Made by a program: the position numbers and the translations under genes
Notes under the pieces: model-generated
What the model was told of the DNA's origin: nothing
Database searches by the model: none
Seen by the model: only the letters and a program-made list of their open reading frames with translations
Source of the DNA: Bacteroidales bacterium
GTDB lineage: Bacteria; Bacteroidota; Bacteroidia; Bacteroidales; Muribaculaceae
Reading direction: 5' to 3'
DNA length: 5,795 nt
Assembly: GCA_030526455.1 (NCBI GenBank)
Contig: JAUNCU010000179.1
Span: forward strand, 1-5,795
Shown here: piece by piece, positions 5,718 to 5,795 of the stretch
Layout of the letters: every line of letters begins with the position of its first letter
Position numbering within the stretch: the first letter of the stretch is position 1

Positions 5718-5795
5718 ACGATTTTTTCACATTGATAATATAGCGGGGGCGCCTTTTTCTTGTCGTGGCCGTGAGTTTTTGCAAAGTTTTTTGCT

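Larger units (their letters stand above)
5627..5795. other. Non-coding upstream region of the minus-strand operon
   Basis: This 169-nt stretch is the only sizeable gap between genes. Its part beyond 5700 is rich in A/T runs, unlike the GC-rich genes, as expected of a promoter region. It contains the TAATTTTG element and the leader hairpin described separately. I see no convincing gene in it; no tRNA or other RNA gene was recognised. What lies to the right of the window is not known. Confidence 0.6.

Noticed and set aside
5741..5760. A G-rich stretch followed by a T-run, as an intrinsic terminator for a plus-strand transcript
   Set aside because: Only a 3-bp stem (GCG/CGC) can form, and no plus-strand gene lies upstream to be terminated there.
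5781..5794. GCAAA/TTTGC inverted repeat near the right edge
   Set aside because: A 5-bp AT-rich stem at the window end is weak; such TTTGCAAA-like patterns are common in Bacteroidetes intergenic DNA.

Overview
The window reads as a chromosomal segment of a Bacteroidales bacterium, most likely a gut or rumen Prevotellaceae or Muribaculaceae relative. The reasons are a tandem pair of AAA-ATPase/PD-(D/E)XK proteins of a type greatly expanded in that order, a small secreted protein ending in a dockerin, the lack of Shine-Dalgarno sequences before nearly every start, and a TAnnTTTG-type promoter element ahead of the minus-strand genes. This is inferred from gene content; no marker gene is present.

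Layout. Positions 1-2808 are on the plus strand, tightly packed: the 3' end of one AAA-ATPase/nuclease gene (its start lies off the left edge), a complete paralogue 12 nt downstream (468-2084), a small CPDC glutaredoxin-like protein (2096-2389), and a YjbQ/UPF0047 gene (2408-2808) whose first 20-odd codons are out of frame with the rest. Positions 2811-5626 are on the minus strand and read as one operon: a secreted dockerin protein, then a U32-family protein 6 nt later, then a PfkB-family sugar kinase whose ATG overlaps the U32 stop as TAATG. The two blocks converge with only 2 nt between the YjbQ stop and the kinase stop. The only non-coding stretch of any size is 5627-5795, which holds a candidate promoter and a leader hairpin for the minus-strand operon.

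How the genes relate. The minus-strand genes share spacing typical of co-transcription but no obvious pathway: export/surface display, a probable RNA-hydroxylating or related U32 enzyme, and sugar phosphorylation. The glutaredoxin-like and YjbQ genes look like ordinary small housekeeping genes downstream of the ATPase/nuclease pair.

Most worth a second look: (a) the tandem ATPase/nuclease pair, whose last 95 codons are about 92% identical in DNA while the 52 codons just before are only about 63% identical, with the change in synonymous as well as amino-acid sites, suggesting gene conversion or module exchange of the nuclease domain; (b) a base-composition step inside the complete paralogue; (c) the apparent frameshift in yjbQ; (d) the dockerin protein in a housekeeping operon with no cohesin in sight. 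No convincing wholly new system can be claimed from this window alone.
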